This document shows, in pieces, positions 62,426-64,000 of a DNA stretch of 64,000 nt (position 1 is its first letter; each line of letters starts with the position of its first letter). This stretch comes from Hallella seregens ATCC 51272 (GTDB lineage Bacteria > Bacteroidota > Bacteroidia > Bacteroidales > Bacteroidaceae). The translations under genes and the position numbers were made by a program. Location: positions 110,030 to 174,029 of the forward strand of contig NZ_KI912452.1 in NCBI RefSeq assembly GCF_000518545.1, read 5' to 3'. The notes beneath the pieces are model-generated. The model had not been told where the DNA came from and did not search any database. It saw only the letters and a list, made by a program, of their open reading frames with translations.

Positions 62426-63616
62426 ATGGAAAACGAGAACTTTATTCGTGTTGGCACAACCTTGTATAAGATTGTGAACCAACCTCGCATCAGTGGCGGT
62501 TTTGTAAAGAAGCGTATAGTATGGAATAATGAAACGCTACGCCAGGACTATGGCAAGGACTTCATTGCCACCGTCCCAAAGTACGATGGTTTCTGCACTG
62601 TTCCTAATCATGTCAACTACCAACCAGTGGTTGATAAGTTCCTAAATCTCTATGAGCCGATAGGACACCAACCAAAAGAAGGAGAGTTTCCGCACGTTGA
62701 ATCCCTGATAAGACACATCTTCGGGGAACAATACGAGCTGGGCATGGATTACTTGCAATTGCTCTATCTCCAACCCGTGCAGAAACTCCCCATTCTCTTG
62801 ATGGTATCAGAAGAACGCAATACAGGTAAGAGTACGTTCCTTAACTTTCTCAAAGCTGTTTTCCAAAACAATGTAACGTTCAATACCAACGAGGATTTTC
62901 GCAGTCAGTTTAACGCAGACTGGGCAGGTAAACTACTTATTGTGGTGGATGAAGTATTGCTTAACCGTAGAGAAGATAGTGAAAGATTGAAAAACCTTAG
63001 CACAACACTTTCCTATAAGGTGGAAGCCAAGGGCAAAGACCGAGATGAAATCTCCTTCTTTGCCAAGTTCGTGCTGTGTTCCAATAACGAGTTGCTCCCT
63101 GTCATTATAGACATAGGAGAAACCCGATATTGGGTAAGGAAGATAAATCGTCTGGAGGGTGACGATACAGAGTTTCTTCAGAAATTGAAAGCAGAGATAC
63201 CTGCCTTTCTTTATTTTCTTCAGCATCGCACGCTGTCTACCCAAAAGGAAAGCCGTATGTGGTTTGCACCCAAGCTGACTTTTACACCAGCCTTGCAACG
63301 CATTATCCGTAATAACAGAAACAAGCTGGAACTAGAAATGTCAGAGTTGTGTCTTGACATCATGGAAACAAACAATGTCGAGGAAGTCTCTTTCTGTATC
63401 AATGATATGATGCCTCTTTTAAGTAACACACAATGTAGGTATGACAAGGGGCAGATAAGGAGAGTTGTACAGGATATCTGGAAGCTCACACCTGTGTCCA
63501 ATACGCTGACCTACACTACGTATCAACTTAGTTACAACACCCTGCAATATTACTCTCCTATTCGAAGGACAGGAAGGTTTTATACAATCACCGAGGAGCA
63601 ACTCAAGAGTTTATAA
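62426..63616 (+). CDS. VapE-like primase-helicase family protein
   Basis: 396-residue ATPase of the virulence-associated E / DUF5906 group found in plasmids, phages and mobilizable elements, where it supports element replication. Walker A EERNTGKSTFLNFL (Lys135 region), Walker B LLIVVDEVLL (about residues 170-179) and the sensor-like FVLCSNNELLPV are present. A C-terminal winged-helix-like region (QIRRVVQDIWKLTPVSNTLTYTTYQL) may bind DNA. It lies in an apparent operon with the HTH gene and, after a 267-base AT-rich gap, the primase gene. Confidence 0.88.
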   Translation: MENENFIRVGTTLYKIVNQPRISGGFVKKRIVWNNETLRQDYGKDFIATVPKYDGFCTVPNHVNYQPVVDKFLNLYEPIGHQPKEGEFPHVESLIRHIFGEQYELGMDYLQLLYLQPVQKLPILLMVSEERNTGKSTFLNFLKAVFQNNVTFNTNEDFRSQFNADWAGKLLIVVDEVLLNRREDSERLKNLSTTLSYKVEAKGKDRDEISFFAKFVLCSNNELLPVIIDIGETRYWVRKINRLEGDDTEFLQKLKAEIPAFLYFLQHRTLSTQKESRMWFAPKLTFTPALQRIIRNNRNKLELEMSELCLDIMETNNVEEVSFCINDMMPLLSNTQCRYDKGQIRRVVQDIWKLTPVSNTLTYTTYQLSYNTLQYYSPIRRTGRFYTITEEQLKSL

Positions 63617-63643
63617 AAACATTATACCCATTATTTTGATGAA

Positions 63644-63796
63644 ATGATGAATAGATTATATAAAGCTTTCAGTACAAGTCGTTTACGTTCTCATCTTTTA
63701 TTCATCGTGGATATTCTGCTGATGAAAAAAGAAAAGGATGATATTCTTCTTTTCGTCAGCAATTCTATTTTGAAGAATAGTATGATGAGGGCATGA
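63644..63796 (+). CDS. Possible 50-residue ORF in the helicase-primase gap
   Basis: Starts MMNRLYKAFSTSRLRSHLLF and ends KNSMMRA, basic and helical. It is encoded in AT-rich DNA and has no recognised motif or clear ribosome-binding site. It may not be translated. The rest of the 63617-63883 gap is AT-rich with repeated TCATCAAAT/TTGATGAA words (63630-63650 and 63829-63866). Confidence 0.25.
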   Translation: MMNRLYKAFSTSRLRSHLLFIVDILLMKKEKDDILLFVSNSILKNSMMRA

Positions 63797-63883
63797 TGAG
63801 TTCTCAACTATTTGATAACCATATAGATAAAATCAAATTCATCAAATCATCAAATTTTTCATCACTTTAACTTCCATATAATT

Positions 63884-64000
63884 ATGAATATTGACCAAAT
63901 AAAAAAGATAAAGTTGCAGGAATTTCTTGCAACAATAGACTGCAAACCCGTAAAACAGTATGGTGTGAACCTCATGTACCTATCACCACTTAGAACGGAG
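63884..64000 (+). CDS. CHC2 zinc-finger primase of the mobile element, 3' truncated by window edge
   Basis: Only the first 39 codons are inside the window: MNIDQIKKIKLQEFLATIDC and then a KPVKQYGVNLMYLSPLR stretch. This is the usual start of the toprim/CHC2 DNA primases of Bacteroides mobilizable elements, in which a CHC2 zinc finger follows. The zinc-binding residues are beyond the edge, so the call rests on the N-terminus and on the preceding VapE-like gene. Confidence 0.65.
   Translation, partial: MNIDQIKKIKLQEFLATIDCKPVKQYGVNLMYLSPLRTE

Larger units (their letters stand above)
60843..64000 (+). mobile_element. Left part of an integrative/mobilizable element at tRNA-Leu, runs off window
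   Basis: From the tRNA 3' end the sequence becomes AT-rich (22 of 60 GC in the line at 61081). It carries an excisionase-like HTH gene, a VapE-like helicase gene and the start of a CHC2-type primase gene, the order seen in Bacteroides mobilizable elements such as the NBU group. NBU1 is known to insert at the 3' end of a leucine tRNA gene. No integrase or second att site is inside the window, so the element boundary at the tRNA is inferred. Confidence 0.65.

Overview
The window looks like a chromosomal segment of a Bacteroidales bacterium, most likely Prevotella or a close relative. Three observations point there: two SusC/SusD pairs and a hybrid two-component regulator; many promoters of the Bacteroidetes type (TTG, about 20 bases, then TAnnTTTG); and secreted proteins ending in the Prevotella-type tail (Y-x-L-x-G ... 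GIY-x-x-x-GKKV). Most of the window is GC-rich. The GAG locus is somewhat less so, and the last 3 kb are clearly AT-rich. No rRNA, CRISPR array or transposase was seen.

Layout. 1-6.7 kb: housekeeping and transport genes, namely a 5'-truncated Na/Pi cotransporter, paaK with an ACT-domain partner, a frameshifted nhaA and a DUF389 membrane protein. 6.7-17.7 kb: a tight seven-gene minus-strand operon (SusC, SusD, a metallopeptidase-like lipoprotein without its zinc motif, a FISUMP lipoprotein, an Lnb-N/DUF4105 protein, a tailed secreted protein, a twin-TlpA oxidoreductase). It has no carbohydrate enzyme and its substrate is unknown. 18-27 kb: small regulators, RNase H, an arginyl-tRNA synthetase gene with an AT-rich in-frame segment, YitT, MATE, an HI0933-type flavoprotein and a YafQ toxin-antitoxin pair.

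27.5-47.7 kb: a complete glycosaminoglycan utilization locus. A hybrid two-component sensor/regulator (minus strand, with a DUF4861 gene downstream) faces an eight-gene plus-strand operon: SusC, SusD, a DUF5017 surface lipoprotein, a PL8 chondroitin ABC-type lyase, a GH88 unsaturated glucuronyl hydrolase, a serine-type sulfatase, an unknown tailed secreted protein and a DUF4955/PL29-like lyase. Lyases would cut chondroitin/dermatan sulfate or hyaluronan, SusCD would import the fragments, the sulfatase would desulfate them and GH88 would remove the unsaturated uronate.

47.7-60.8 kb: an SF1 helicase, tRNA-Gly and tRNA-Leu(UAA), a TPR lipoprotein, a TlpA-like lipoprotein lacking its cysteines, comM/yifB, a DUF2264 protein, an orphan ABC ATPase, a PfkB kinase, a large (alpha/alpha)6-type glycosidase and tRNA-Leu(CAA). 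60.8-64 kb: the start of an AT-rich integrative element next to tRNA-Leu(CAA), with an unknown protein, an excisionase-like HTH protein, a VapE-like helicase and the first codons of a CHC2-type primase; it runs off the window.

The least explained items are the AT-rich block in argS, the CAZyme-free SusCD operon, the unknown tailed protein in the GAG operon, two intergenic arrays of exact 22-base repeats, and GC-rich palindromic insertions inside two genes.
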